From Chondrosia reniformis (taxonomy: Eukaryota > Porifera > Demospongiae > Chondrillida > Chondrillidae), in assembly GCA_947172415.1 (NCBI GenBank), contig OX359191.1:2170001-2234000 (forward strand): a DNA stretch of 64,000 nucleotides, written 5' to 3'. Shown here piece by piece: positions 1 through 11,104 of the stretch. How positions within the stretch are numbered: position 1 is the first letter of the stretch; each line of letters starts with the position of its first letter. The notes below the pieces were generated by a model, which worked only from the letters and a program-made list of their open reading frames with translations, ran no database searches and had not been told where the DNA came from. Made by a program: the position numbers and the translations under genes.

Positions 1-1690
1 GGTCGAAACGTCAAAATTCCTAAGGAACCTGCTAATAAAAATTTACAAGTACTGTATTTATATGTCATTTTCACTTAAAATTTATTAATTAATTTTCTCA
101 TATATCCATTTATATATATATACATTGTCTATACAAAAGGGAATCCTGTAGATGTCTAACGGTAACATAATAAATCTTAAAACTTACTTGGGATGTCAAA
201 TCCTGCATGACATATGTACATATTTTCTTTAAATATATTTAGGTCAAGGAATCACTTTTGAAAAAGAAAGTCGACCCCACAGTCTATTATAATGCAAAGG
301 GCTACAGTTGTGTGATTCCTAAAGTGAATAAAATATTCTGCACTTTTCAATGCATCCTGGTACGGGAAATCTATTGGATAATTGTTTTTAGAATTGGTGC
401 AATGCTCTTCTGGCCAGCTACCTTGGTCATAGTTGCAAGACTATTGAAATTGAAGGCTTTTGTTTTGCAACTAGATCTTAATGTTTCATCATTCAGTATA
501 TTCTGGGGAATATCCTTATTTTCCGTTATTTTTACTAGTTTATATAATATAAAAGCTATACTATTTGCATTTGCAATAATTCAAGTCAACTGGAACTGCT
601 ACGAGCTAGGCAATTTTGAGCATGTGTTTGGTATCAGCTATTTGATGTTTGCAGTGGTAGTATTTGCACTCAGCATTGTATTTACATTGAAGTTAGACAT
701 TCCACATCACCTATCTGCACCACAGTCCATTATGAATCTGCTCAGATGTGTGACTTGTAATGTTTTTAGAGCAGAAAAGGTCAATAGAATAGTTCTAAAG
801 TTGGCAATTTGGAGCATTATTGCGTTGCTTGGAATCACATTTTGTCAAGTGTCCATAACTCTCCTAACTGTATTAACAGATCCTTATAGGAATGGATTCC
901 TTTTTGCATCTATTATGCTTCTTGCTTGTGGAGTCACTTCTCTATTTGCAGCACTGTTCAGTTTAGATCAAATTTTCATAACAGACTACAGAGTTGCTAT
1001 TAACTGCAAAGCAGGTTTGAAGAGATGTCTCTCATGGTTATTCCTCATGACAGTATCATTATGTGGAGCAATGTTCTTTGCAGCTATCCACATCTTGGTT
1101 CTCATGGACATTAGACTACCTCTGAGATACAGCATCAATTTCAAGTGGTTCTTCTCAATCACAACTTCTATGCTTATACCAACACTGACAATTTACTTGA
1201 AGAGGTTCATCAACACATTAAATAATGTAGTGCAATCATCATAAATCCTATTATATATATGTATATAGTTGCAGTTAAAATTATGCATGTATTTGTAGAT
1301 GACACCTTAATTTTTGTGATCAAGTGTTAACATGCAGCACACCAACTGCAAGTTTTACCTGAATACAGCTCTCTTTATTAATTTTGTTAAATGCAGTATA
1401 CGTATTGGAATTTTCAACATGCACTTGCATGATTATATATAAAATTAAATGATGCAAGATAGGGTAAATATGTAATTTGCAGATGGAGTCTGATTACAAA
1501 AACTTCAAAACACATGCTTATAGAAAGCAGCTATACATAAGCAACAATTAATCAAAAAGGATGTTCACCATTTTAACCAGTTCATCTGTGAATTTTGTTA
1601 CCTCTTTAAAGTCTATTTGCCAATGAATTATGTAATTAATCACAAAAATAAAGCACTCAAAATGCAATCATTGCATGCATTATCTATACT
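1..1690. repeat. Segmental duplicate of 11.9-13.6 kb
   Basis: This stretch matches about 11909-13575 almost base for base, including the end of an intron, the 7TM exon and several hundred bases of 3' flank. The match starts at or before the first base of the window, inside hammerhead-like repeat sequence (GGTCGAAACGTC), and fades near the hairpin element at 1689. The two copies differ by scattered substitutions and small indels in TA-rich tracts, so the duplication looks recent. The rest of the gene to which the exon belongs lies to the left of the window. Confidence 0.85.
243..1244 (+). CDS. 7TM protein copy A, last exon (5' part outside window)
   Basis: This is the 3' coding exon of a seven-transmembrane protein of no family I recognise. 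The exon opens after a TTTAG acceptor at 241-242 in phase 0 and runs 333 codons to TAA. A Cys-containing juxtamembrane stretch (Cys-x(9)-Cys-x(3)-Cys region) precedes seven hydrophobic segments beginning near residues 45, 80, 120, 180, 215, 260 and 295 of the exon. Conserved signatures shared with copies B and C are VLTDPYR between TM4 and TM5 and a S-(L/I)-D-Q-(I/V)-F segment after TM5. The extracellular domain should be on an upstream exon, as in copies B and C. A plasma-membrane receptor or channel role is inference from topology only. The sequence is nearly identical to copy C except for a cluster of changes before TM1. Confidence 0.8.
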   Translation, partial: VKESLLKKKVDPTVYYNAKGYSCVIPKVNKIFCTFQCILVREIYWIIVFRIGAMLFWPATLVIVARLLKLKAFVLQLDLNVSSFSIFWGISLFSVIFTSLYNIKAILFAFAIIQVNWNCYELGNFEHVFGISYLMFAVVVFALSIVFTLKLDIPHHLSAPQSIMNLLRCVTCNVFRAEKVNRIVLKLAIWSIIALLGITFCQVSITLLTVLTDPYRNGFLFASIMLLACGVTSLFAALFSLDQIFITDYRVAINCKAGLKRCLSWLFLMTVSLCGAMFFAAIHILVLMDIRLPLRYSINFKWFFSITTSMLIPTLTIYLKRFINTLNNVVQSS

Positions 1691-1930
1691 AGAGAACTAT
1701 TTTCTACAAAATAGTGAAGATGTAGGGAGTGCACAAAAAGCGCAGAAACAAGAAAGGGATGTTACACAGTGAAGCATTAGGTATATATGCATGAATCATA
1801 CAACACCCTTGCTTTTAGGATTCATACATAGCTAATGCTTCACTGTGTAACATCCCTTACTTGTTTCTGTGCTTTTTGTGTCATCCCTACATCTTCACTA
1901 TTTTTGTAGAAAAATTTTATTGTTCTCTAG
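1689..1930. repeat. Long hairpin (foldback element)
   Basis: Two arms of roughly 105-115 bases, about 1689-1795 and 1815-1930, are imperfect reverse complements separated by a short AT-rich loop. Shared blocks include AGTGAAGATGTAGGGA, GATGTTACACAGTGAAGCAT and their reverse complements. The element sits exactly where similarity to the copy C flank stops. It is probably a foldback MITE; no coding capacity is seen. Confidence 0.85.
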
Positions 1931-2538
1931 TTTGTGTACTTTTTATGGAGTATAAACTAGGAATTCGATTGTATTTCAACTCATTTTGGTTTCACAATCT
2001 TCGACTGAATATGACGTCATTAAAATGGCAAATTTATTGAGGCCTTGACTCTGGGGCCATGAAAATCGTCATACTCAATAATAGCGTTATCGCTACAAAA
2101 GAATACAGCTCTGCAATAGAGCTGTATTCTGTATTGTTTCGTTTAACAATTAGTCCAAAAGCTTATATAGTTTTTTAGTTATGGCTGGCGAAGAAGAATA
2201 AGAATAAGAAGAATATGAAGAAGAAAATGGGAATTTTTAAAGTTTATTATTTCGCCAGTGGGACATATTCGCTTGCCTTTAAAGTCTTTATAGAGTATGT
2301 ATATTGTATATTTAGCCATACATAGCCTTTTTTGTCGATTTTCGGCCTATTTCGGGATTTTGCTCCTATACCAATGTATGGGGAAAACAAAAAAAACCGT
2401 GTCATCCCTACATAGGGAGTACGGTACTCCCTGATTAGGTACTGTAAATGCCTATATATGTATGTAATGTAAATCATGATGTATACAGTATTATAAAAAT
2501 ATGTTAAAACCTGAATAATGTAGTAGTGTTTAACCTAC

Positions 2539-3189
2539 TAGCCTCAGACTCTACTTTATGAGTTATACATGTAGTAGATTCATCCTCACAGTAAATTGCA
2601 ACTGTCACTTGTGGAATAAATGTAAAACCTGCTGACAATGCCTATTGAATAATACCAAGAAAAGAATTGATGAACCAATTTCATGTTTTAAATCTTCCTG
2701 TGAAGACTCTTGACTATTATGGCATTGTATGGCATATTTATATATTTATTATAAAATGATCATGAACAATGTATATTCTAAAGGCATTTTGACATGGACA
2801 TAATATACGTATACTCCTTTCCACATATATATGTACATACGTATATATATATATACACACTTGAAGTGATAGGGTTTATTTGTCGCGATTGTGATGATAT
2901 ATGTAGTTTATTGAGCAACAGCAACATTAAATCTTTGGAATAGAACGTTTCAACCAGTAGGTCTTCATCAGCAATTACTGTTATCTTATTATTGACATCT
3001 TTAGTGACAGGAGAAAGTGGTGTCGTGGATGGAGAAGGTGCGGATGATGGAATAGAGGACATACTTGCAGAGAAGGTGGAGCTACCAGTAATGGGAGAGA
3101 GTGTAAAGCTCATATCCTTACAGTACATGTGGATCATTGTAGCTGGTAAAATATCCAGTACAACACCTATTACTCTCATATGTATCTAC
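2539..3189 (-). pseudogene. Broken duplicate of the two-domain membrane protein gene
   Basis: The segment repeats parts of the minus-strand gene at 13661-15953. Positions 2539-2641 match its third listed exon (103 bases, same splice borders, reading ALSAGFTFIPQVTVA). Positions 2992-3189 match the Ser/Thr/Pro-rich start of its second exon (ILPAT..HMYCKDMSFTLSP). The rest of the second exon, including the Cys-rich domain, is missing and replaced by a repeat at about 2860-2990 that carries a hammerhead-like motif. The TM and tail exon is not found. I read it as a dead partial copy belonging to the 1-3.6 kb duplication block. Confidence 0.75.
2939..2976 (-). ncRNA. Hammerhead-ribozyme-like motif
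   Basis: On the minus strand the order is a short helix I strand (AATTG), core CTGATGA, one extra A, a GACC/GGTT helix II closed by a four-base loop, GAAA, then CGTT followed by CTATT. Helix I pairs AATTG with CTATT with one U-U mismatch. Helix III would be only the self-complementary ACGT, which suits action as a dimer, as proposed for Penelope-element hammerheads. Activity is untested. Confidence 0.6.
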
Positions 3190-3364
3190 AGTATATAATT
3201 AAAGATAGCAGTGTAGGTATGTACGCATATGCCTGTGTGATTGGGAGCATGTGTATATGTTATCAGTTGCATAATGAAAATTACACTGTTTAGTGACTGG
3301 TTATACATAATATGTTTAATTTAAGGAGGTTAACTGTATGTACAGTATATAGACAATAAAAATA

Positions 3365-3600
3365 CCACATAGCCTAGGAAAGTTTGGCAGCTAATTTATT
3401 TTTGCGGTTTGGCGGTTTTGACAACCAATCTGCCAATATTTCCACTCCAAAACTACACCGAGCATAGGAGAACAAATTCCTTGTCAGTGAAACTCACCAA
3501 ATGCCATAATTTGAGCAATCCGGCAAAGTTTTGGACAAAATTTATTACAAATGTGTCGGTACTGGTATTGTATGGTAATGTATATTTTATAATATTGCAC
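3365..3600. repeat. Dispersed repeat, copy 1
   Basis: A block containing 'gaaagtttggc.gctaattt' through 'gacaaaatttattac' is repeated at about 15195-15385. It lies in the same position relative to the duplicated membrane protein gene. It resembles a non-autonomous element, with no convincing reading frame. Confidence 0.6.
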
Positions 3601-3649
3601 ATATATATATATAATAGGTTATATTATTACTTAATTTACTGAGTATGTA

Positions 3650-5260
3650 CATTTAAAAGGTTGTTTTGATTCAGTAAACAGAATAGAATGGTCTGAGAGA
3701 TTCCCACTCCTCCCACTCACGATTTACATATTTAGCTAATTGGACAACCTGCCCTTGGCATGCACAAGTTTGTTCATGGAATAGCACTTTGAACTTTCCA
3801 AAAAATCAGGCATTTTTTATGCTGTCACTACCTGTAAAAACCCTGATTGCAGTAGGTACTAGACAAGTGCAGTACCATTTGCCATATATTCTCTTGTTCT
3901 TCTGCTCCACTGGGCCAGGCAGCTGTTTCTAGGAATACCACCCTTCATCACTAAACTGAGGCCTGGGGTCTTTCTTCTTTGAATTCTTAGATCCTTCTCT
4001 GCATATAGTTTATTCTGTCCATGAGAACATTATAATTCACCAAATATGGCTGTGACATGAAGAAGTGAGGTGAGGAGATTGCGAGGCACTGGACTACATC
4101 AAGACAGGTCATCTGGCTAAGATGATAGTGTCCATTCAAACTCTTAATATTTAATTGCCCTTCTTTTCCACCTCTAGACGACACACATGTATTTTAATGA
4201 TATTGGAACATCCTTTCAGGTTTGGGAGGGTTAACAGACACAGTCTGTTGAAGAGAATTCTTCCAATATCATTTGAAATCATAGGTAAATGTAAAAACAA
4301 AACTTTCACTATTCCTGGCAAACATTATTGCAATCGAATAGGGATTTCGGAAGGCGCTGGATACTTGACTCAATGTTTTAACTATTTAATGGCATTCTCT
4401 GACAGAGGCTTTTACTAAATCGTCTACTTATTCTCGACTGAGGGGAATACGGCTTCAAAAAGATACTCGCACTTACTTATGTCGATTTGAGACACCAAAT
4501 TTCGTGTCACCAAAGGTACTCTGTGAAGAACCAGTTTACATGCATCACATGACGCTCAGTGTATCAGCCAGCGAAACGAGACGACTTCCTACATACCTTT
4601 TATGGATTGGGTGTTTGCAACAAGTTCCTTTTCCGCTAAAAACTGTATGTTCTAGAACCCACCACGGAATTCATGTAATTCATTCTACATTGAAGACCTA
4701 GCTGCATGTATAGCTAGGCAAATTGCCCCTGACAGACTGGCATAATTTAAATTAAGCCATTGCAGGACTTTCACATACACATGGACACCCACCATGATTT
4801 CTATACAGTTTTGTAAGTGCGGAAAAGTCACTATACATACATACGTATATGGTATAAGGTGTAGTTATAATTGCATTCATTGTTCATGATCCAGTTAATT
4901 CTACTTAAACAAATATGTGTTAGAACCTAGACTGCTGTTGCTGATGGAGATCTAGCTTTAAGACAACTGAAATTATAGATTATAAATAAACATACTAAAT
5001 ATTATGTATATCTACATTTAATTTCTATAAAAGAATACATTATACATATGTACATTGAAACAATTATGTAACTCTATATATACAGATGGGAATATTCTAT
5101 GCTATTCAACTCTAATTAACCTCCACATATTCCACGATAATAAAAGATGTGCCAACTGTTCTCTAATCATCACTAGTGGATTGGTAGATGGGATTGGGCA
5201 CTGGTATATCACCATAAAGGCACTCCATAATGTGATACTCACTTTTTACCTATATATCTA
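3650..5260. other. Unassigned AT-rich region
   Basis: I see no supported exon here. Short open frames lack splice context or recognisable motifs. Positions 3890-3990 share short words with repeat sequences near 25.5 and 48.7 kb (for example the 'ctccactgggccag' segment), so part of it is transposon debris. Confidence 0.5.
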
Positions 5261-5270
5261 ATATAAACAA

Positions 5271-5725
5271 GGACATAAAAGGCCAAGGCCTTTATATACG
5301 TATGTCATATGATGTCCCTTGTGTGCAAGTTACAAAATGGTCTCTAACCCTATTGATTATGCGAATGCATGCAACCAACCGTCGGTATTCTTAGCTCCCT
5401 CACAAGGCAAATCAAATCTGCTGTGTGGTTATTAGTTAAGACCCCTTTAAGACTGGAACCTTTGTTGATATATGGCATGCAGATGCATCATCTTCAGTCT
5501 ATACTAAGGTGTGAAAAGGTAATTGGCAGTCCATGTGTTCTACCTTGCAATTGGATGATCTGTATCAACTACTACTCTCTATGCAGTAGTTGAGAATTTC
5601 AAAGCCTGCAACAATACTAGTGTGACTAAAGTCTTGTACTGTTTAAAATACTGATTATCCTAGGGGTCACTTGGATCTCTTTAAATTTGTAACTTGCACT
5701 GTGTAGTACTTGATTGTAATTTTAA
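5271..5725 (+). repeat. Dispersed repeat family R1, copy 1
   Basis: A segment of roughly 400-450 bases starting near 'gacataaaaggccaaggc' is found again at 8735-9095 and 16355-16760 on the same strand, and inverted near 43420-43650. Copies share long near-identical stretches such as the one around 'ggcatgcagatgcatcatc'. One end has ACAAGTTAC- and GGGACAT-type words also seen reversed at the other end, so short terminal inverted repeats are possible. The open frames inside are conserved only because the repeat is young. Confidence 0.75.
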
Positions 5726-6089
5726 TATTTTAATATATTTGCCAGTATATATATATATAGACCTATAGCCTACTTACATATATACATATATAACCTATAT
5801 ACAATGTCATATATAATAAATGGTTGGGAATTAATGATTTTACTTTACAACGCATAAATGTTTTGCTTTTTGTATACATGTACATATAACAAGCTAAATT
5901 TAAAACATTTAGAAAATGAAGTAAGAAGTATTATCCTTTGTTGATTGATGAGGTGATAATTAATAATATAATGAGTTTGTTTATGAATGAATAACTGTTA
6001 AATATATACCAAATTTTGACAATTAGTAATTAATATTAGTACTCATATATATTCAAGACTTATTGCTATATTGGGAGAAGAATAGGAAA

Positions 6090-6632
6090 ATGATTTATTC
6101 ATTAGAAATAGTCTGTTCTATTTTAACCCTTCTCCTTGTTGTAAGCTCAGGTACAGTCCAACACTCCTCAGGTTACACTTGTCAAAAGCACTTGCCTTGT
6201 TACAGTACCGATGCAATTGTAGAAGCAATCATCTCAAATGGAGGAAATCATCAGAGATTAATAGAAGCATTCTTCCCCATCAACCATGCAAAACCTCAGT
6301 TTTTACTTTTTATTATTTTTACAAATGGAACATCCATCAAAGAAGAAGTGTGCATTGACAAAGAACCCTACGTTGGTATTGTATTTGAATTAAATGGATT
6401 AGAGAATGTCTACGGTACTATGTGGTATTCCTCTACCATCAATACAGTAGTGTCAACCGTAATGATATCTGAAATGGCTCTACTTATACCACAGGGAATT
6501 CTTGGTAGATTCTTTAAAGAAAATCCAATCATTACAGATTATAGTGCCGTTTGTCTTACGCTTCCTTATCTGAAGCCACCAGATAAACGTGACTCACAGA
6601 TCAATGATGTATTCCTTCCTGTTGTTCTAGTG
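6090..6632 (+). CDS. 7TM protein copy B, exon 1 (signal peptide and ectodomain)
   Basis: ATG at 6090 opens 181 codons ending at a GTAAGT donor (6633) in phase 0. The first 25 or so residues form a signal peptide (hydrophobic ICSILTLLLVVSS run). An extracellular domain of about 155 residues follows, with paired Cys early (YTCQKHLPC), N-glycosylation-type NGT sites, and conserved blocks EAFFPINHA, NVYGTMWYSS and NPIITDYSAVCLTLPY. Copy C has the same blocks at matching positions. No domain family is recognised. Joined to the exon at 7111 it would give an ectodomain-plus-7TM protein. Confidence 0.75.
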
Positions 6633-7110
6633 GTAAGTTTGAATCACTGTAAATGACTATGCAATCACTACAAATACACTTGACATACATGTACGTATGT
6701 AATCGACTGGAGGAGCTTGTCTTTGGAAATGGTCATCTTTTGACTTTGGGAGCGTCTAGAGCTTTTATGTGTAGAACAAATATGGATGATCGCTTAATGG
6801 AAATAGATACTACCAAATGTCGATATATATAAGTCTAAGGTTGCAACCATTTATTACCTCCAGGACACATGCAATCCATCGAGATATTATAGTTTTTAAT
6901 CTATATAACAATTATATAGTTCATGATGTAGAGTCCAGTACAAATCTTGAAGATCTTCTCCCTGAAACTGCATGCATTGCCTAACCCATAATATATCATT
7001 TGTAAATGTACGTACGTATATATTGAATGATTAACTCTCAGTCCCTTTTCATAGGCTAAGTATACATATACGTTATAAGTCATAATCTGTGTGTTCGTTT
7101 ATATATATAG

Positions 7111-8162
7111 TTGAAAAAAGCAATTTTGAGAGAAAAAATTGATAGCATTGCATATAGCAAAGCCGTGGGGTTTGCTTGTGGAATAGAATCTTTCAACCAA
7201 CAATTCTGCTATTCTGGATGTATTCCATATCCCAACCCAAGAAAGAACCCTATTTCAATTACTAATTTATTTATACCAGCATTGATTTTCATTTGGCCCT
7301 TCCGCATAGTCATACTAGTAATAAAGTGTAGAATTAGAGAGTCCATTACCTCACAAAGAACTACAGGAGTATCTGAAATTCCCACATTTAGTGTAACCTG
7401 GGCCATTATAACATTCTCCATTTTCTTCTACATCTACATGATTATTCATAATACAGCAGTGGCACCCTCATTTCTATTGTCTGAGCTGCATTATCATCAT
7501 GAAAATGGGACCAATGGAATTGTACCAAAAGTTGGTATTGGTATGTGTATTGCATTATTCTTGAGTGTTGTATTGACCATAGCAGTTTCGACTTCAACAA
7601 AATTTCCAAATCAAATTGTTCCTGTACCAAAATTTGCTGTAACTGTTTGCACCTTGGTAACATTTAAATGTGTCAGTTACAATAGACTTAGCAAATTTAT
7701 ATTGCATTTTGGCATCTGGATTGTGGTCAATGCCTTTGTAATGTGTGTGTGTTACCACTTGCCAATGATGTTTATAGCTGTATTAACAGATCCTTACAGG
7801 CATACATTCATCATGGCATCTATCTTCCTATTTGCTACCTCCACCATCACCTTCACTGCAGCAGTCTTTAGCATTGATCAAGTTTTTGTCTCAGATTGTA
7901 GAGTTTCCGTCCCATGTAAAATTGGCATTAGACAGGGACTGTATTGGCTCTACTATACATTACAACATTGTCTATTTTTGGAGCCACATTTCTAGCAAGT
8001 GTTCATTGTCTCCTCTTACTGGACAAGACTCTACCATTAAGCTACAGCATAAATTTTTCGTGGCTATTTTCTACATTAACAACTATATCAATACCATATC
8101 TTGTTCTCAACCTAGGAAGTGTATTTAACAGAGTGATGAAAATGCATCTGCATGGAATGTGA
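7111..8162 (+). pseudogene. 7TM protein copy B, exon 2, frame-shifted before TM6
   Basis: The exon follows an ATATATAG acceptor and continues copy B in phase 0 (LKKAILREKID...). It keeps the Cys-rich juxtamembrane part, TM1-TM5, VLTDPYR and SIDQVF. Near 7945-7955 the frame changes. Frame one stops at 7995 after EPHF, while the homologous TM6-TM7 (starting ALLYITTLSIFGATF) continues in the next frame to 8162. Compared with copies A and C this is a net change of one base modulo three. Either the gene is broken and ends with five TMs, or the base is a sequencing or assembly error. Protein identity to A and C is low, so B is the older paralogue. Confidence 0.7.
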
Positions 8163-8734
8163 TCCAAATAGGCAACAAGAAAATCAAAATGAATTTAAAA
8201 GACAATTTGTAGTTTAACATGTATCCTGGCATGTAGTGTTAACATGTATGTATATATGTATATGCATGCATGTATTTTATGTATAGGACTATATACGTAG
8301 GTTCTATGTGAAAGAGTTTTAGGTAGATAGGTGTTTTGAAACCTAGTAAAGTCATACAGTAATTATCATTTTTCATAATCACAAATGTATAGAATATTGT
8401 AAAATGATTACCTGTGTGATATTAAAATGAATTTGAAACCAGACCGGCCTACAACCAACCAAGTCCACCCAATCTCTGCAAACTTACCAAGGACGCAGAA
8501 CATGTAAACTATACGTATGAGTACCTATTTGTAGCTCGGGTAACGAGCTAGAAAGTTCCTGTACCAATATTGGTGATCAAGACTTGGAGGAATCTCCCTC
8601 GAAGAATAAGACAAAGTTACAGGGCAGGAAGACCTATATAAGTAACCTGCATACATATACGTAGACCTATACACATATTTATATACACATAGACATATAA
8701 CCTACATATATAACCAATTAACATACGTACGTAT

Positions 8735-9095
8735 ACACAAGGGACATCATATGACATACGTATACGTATATAAAGGCCTTAGCCTTTTATGTCCTTGTGT
8801 ACAAGTTACAAAATGATCTCTAACCCTGTTGATTATTCCAATGCATGCAAGCGTTAGTATTCTTATAGCTCCCTCACAAGGCAAATCAAATCTGCTGTGG
8901 TTATTAGCTGAGACCCCCTTAAGACTGGAACCTTTGTTGATATATGGCATGCAGATGCATCATCTTCAGTCTATACTAAGATGTGAAAAGGTAATTGGTA
9001 GGTCATGTGTTCTACCTTGCAATTGGATGATCTGTATGAACTATTTAAAATACTGATTATTCTAGGGGTCACTTGGATCTTGTACTTGATTGTAA
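8735..9095 (+). repeat. Dispersed repeat family R1, copy 2
   Basis: This shares most of the 5271-5725 sequence, with a deletion in the distal half where the 'actactactctctatgcag' segment is missing. A palindromic run of TACGTA words precedes it. Confidence 0.75.
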
Positions 9096-9142
9096 TTATA
9101 TATCAGGATAAATCTATATTAGGATAGCAAAGTATGGTACAC

Positions 9143-9398
9143 TTACATCATACCAGCTGCCATATGCATGATAGCCAGGAGGAGCAAACTTCACCACAAA
9201 TGATCTTGATCCTATATAAAGTCAGCTTGTAGGTAAGAGCTGGGTTATTATTTCTAAATAATATGAAGAGGAGAACTACATGATAATATATACATAAGAC
9301 ATTTTCACAAACCTGCTAAGAGGAGTTGTTTCAATACTTTCTCTAGTTTTCTGTCCAGAGCTACTGAGTAAACTCAGAAATTTTGGTAGAAAAGCCAT
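9143..9398 (-). other. Exon-like orphan segments
   Basis: Two minus-strand stretches look exon-like. The one at about 9147-9215 lies between a TATATAG acceptor and a GTAAGT donor and reads SRSFVVKFAPPGYHAYGSWYD. The one upstream at about 9312-9398 starts ATG and reads MAFLPKFLSLLSSSGQKT. before a GTTTGT site. Their phases do not join cleanly (2 into 1). They may be remnants of a gene broken by duplication. I do not recognise the product. Confidence 0.3.
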
Positions 9399-10133
9399 CT
9401 ACTTAAGAGTAACCATGTATCACAAATTTTTGTCAAAGGTATATAATAATAAACTCACTGTATAGAAAGATATTGAAATATAGCTTCGAGATCACTTGAT
9501 ATATAGCTACAAAGTTTATATGTATAACTCTCAGATTGGTATTTGATTTGTGCATGAACATGCCTATACGTACCCAGGCAAATAGTGTGAAAAGGAATTT
9601 CCCTATATAGAAATATGTATATGTATGCATGCAGTATAGCCATACAGAGGTGTGTTGCCATAGTAATATATGGCTTCAGATCTAGATTTATAGCTTTCCA
9701 AACTAAGGTAGAAGACATACATCAAGTGTCTAAATAAAAGTTATGCAAATTGTACAAAAGTCATAGAATTTACCCTGTCATACACCCTTTTCTATCGTTA
9801 TTTATAATTTTCAGGACACTTAAGCATTCTCAATTGTTAAGATTATGAATATATATATATATATTAAAGCCCAATGAAGTGGCCAAGTAGTTAAATTCAA
9901 GTCCAGGGGCATGAGTTTTTAAACTTGAAATACTGGTTCATATTTATTGAAAGTTCATTATGACCCTCTGAAGTATTTTACCGCTAAACTACTGTATGTG
10001 ATATTCATATTAACCTTGTGATGTTGTCTAATTGTAAATGTGTATGAAATTAATAAAGAATTTCCATGATATTGATATAGTATTGGCACTCTTATTTCTG
10101 ACCCTATATGGAATTGTTAATATTATATAGATA

Positions 10134-10660
10134 TCATGAAGTGGCAGCATAATATACAGAATGTATTATATGCATGTACAGTACAATGATCCTTACACAT
10201 GTAGATATAAACTCAAAGTAACCAATCATATATCTATGAGAAATGGTGTGTTTACAGGCTATATTGTAATGAGTTAGAAATAAACATGTAACAATGTGTA
10301 TATATTCAGATTCACTAAACATACACCCACTTGCAAAGCCTGTTCATAGTCCTTCATCTTATAGTTAACTTAACCCGCCAAGTGATGAGCCTTCAAGTGT
10401 GAGGGATGGTGCTAAAGAATACATAACATATTGCATAAATATAAAACGGACAAACAATGATATTATTGTGTATACACACTTTGTAGAAACTGAATGTACA
10501 TAGAATACGTATGTAGTATCTTATCACATATATATAGTAAATAAGGAATGATGATAAAGGTAAAAGTTATTTTTCAATAGGATATACAATTAAAAATGGA
10601 TTGCCATAAAAGATGAGAAAATGGTGTTCTATTGTGTATATATATACAGTGCAAGTTACA
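10134..10660 (-). pseudogene. Stray copy of TMTC3 exon 13 and flanking intron
   Basis: Positions 10331-10411 match TMTC3 exon 13 (19267-19347) closely, and flanking intron sequence matches 19350-19630, partly in a different order. In the reading frame of the true exon the copy has a TAA after LKAHHLAG, and its donor is GTGGGT instead of GTAAGT. It cannot act as a normal exon. It is a DNA-level duplication, since intron sequence came with it, landing about 9 kb from its source. Confidence 0.8.
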
Positions 10661-10910
10661 ATATACTAAGGTAATCTAATATATATATTCAGATTCACTA
10701 TAAGGCTTTGTGGTGATATTAAGCTATAATATGTCTGTTGTTAGTTATTATAAGTCTTTCAAATTGAAACATCCCTTTATACAAATTACAAATTATACAT
10801 ATATATACGTATGTATTTAGTAACTAATAAAATATATATTATACAGGATGGTGAGGTGTATATTTGAATATTAGCAAACTTTAAAACAAAAATCCTTCAT
10901 CCTCCTCATT

Positions 10911-10957
10911 CGTTGCTGAAGAAGACCTATATACTGGTTGAAACGTCAAAATTTGAT
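10911..10957 (+). ncRNA. Hammerhead-ribozyme-like motif
   Basis: The plus strand reads CTGAAGA, an extra A, GACC, an eight-base AT loop, GGTT, GAAA, CGTC, then AAAATTTG. Core boxes and helix II are intact. Helix I is weak (GTTG against AAAA gives two pairs), so activity is doubtful. Predicted cleavage would follow the C of CGTC. Confidence 0.5.
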
Positions 10958-11104
10958 GCTCAAATAGATATATACCTCCTCCCATATTTACAATATCTAA
11001 GGTGAAGTGAAAATTTGACTATTTTTAATAAATGGTATATTTATACTTATATATATATAATTTTTAGAATCTTTATACTTGCAATTGGTAATAGCAACTT
11101 TAAC

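Noticed and set aside
2096..2131. Perfect short hairpin 'aatacagctct...agagctgtatt'
   Set aside because: Looks like a bacterial terminator, but in this eukaryotic repeat-rich context it is more likely a foldback fragment; no gene ends there.
8829..9056. Repeated 70-90-codon ORFs ending near 5593, 9056 and 16633 with shared LLIYGMQMHHLQ text
   Set aside because: The similarity is at DNA level within repeat R1, frames differ at their ends, and no splice or domain evidence exists.
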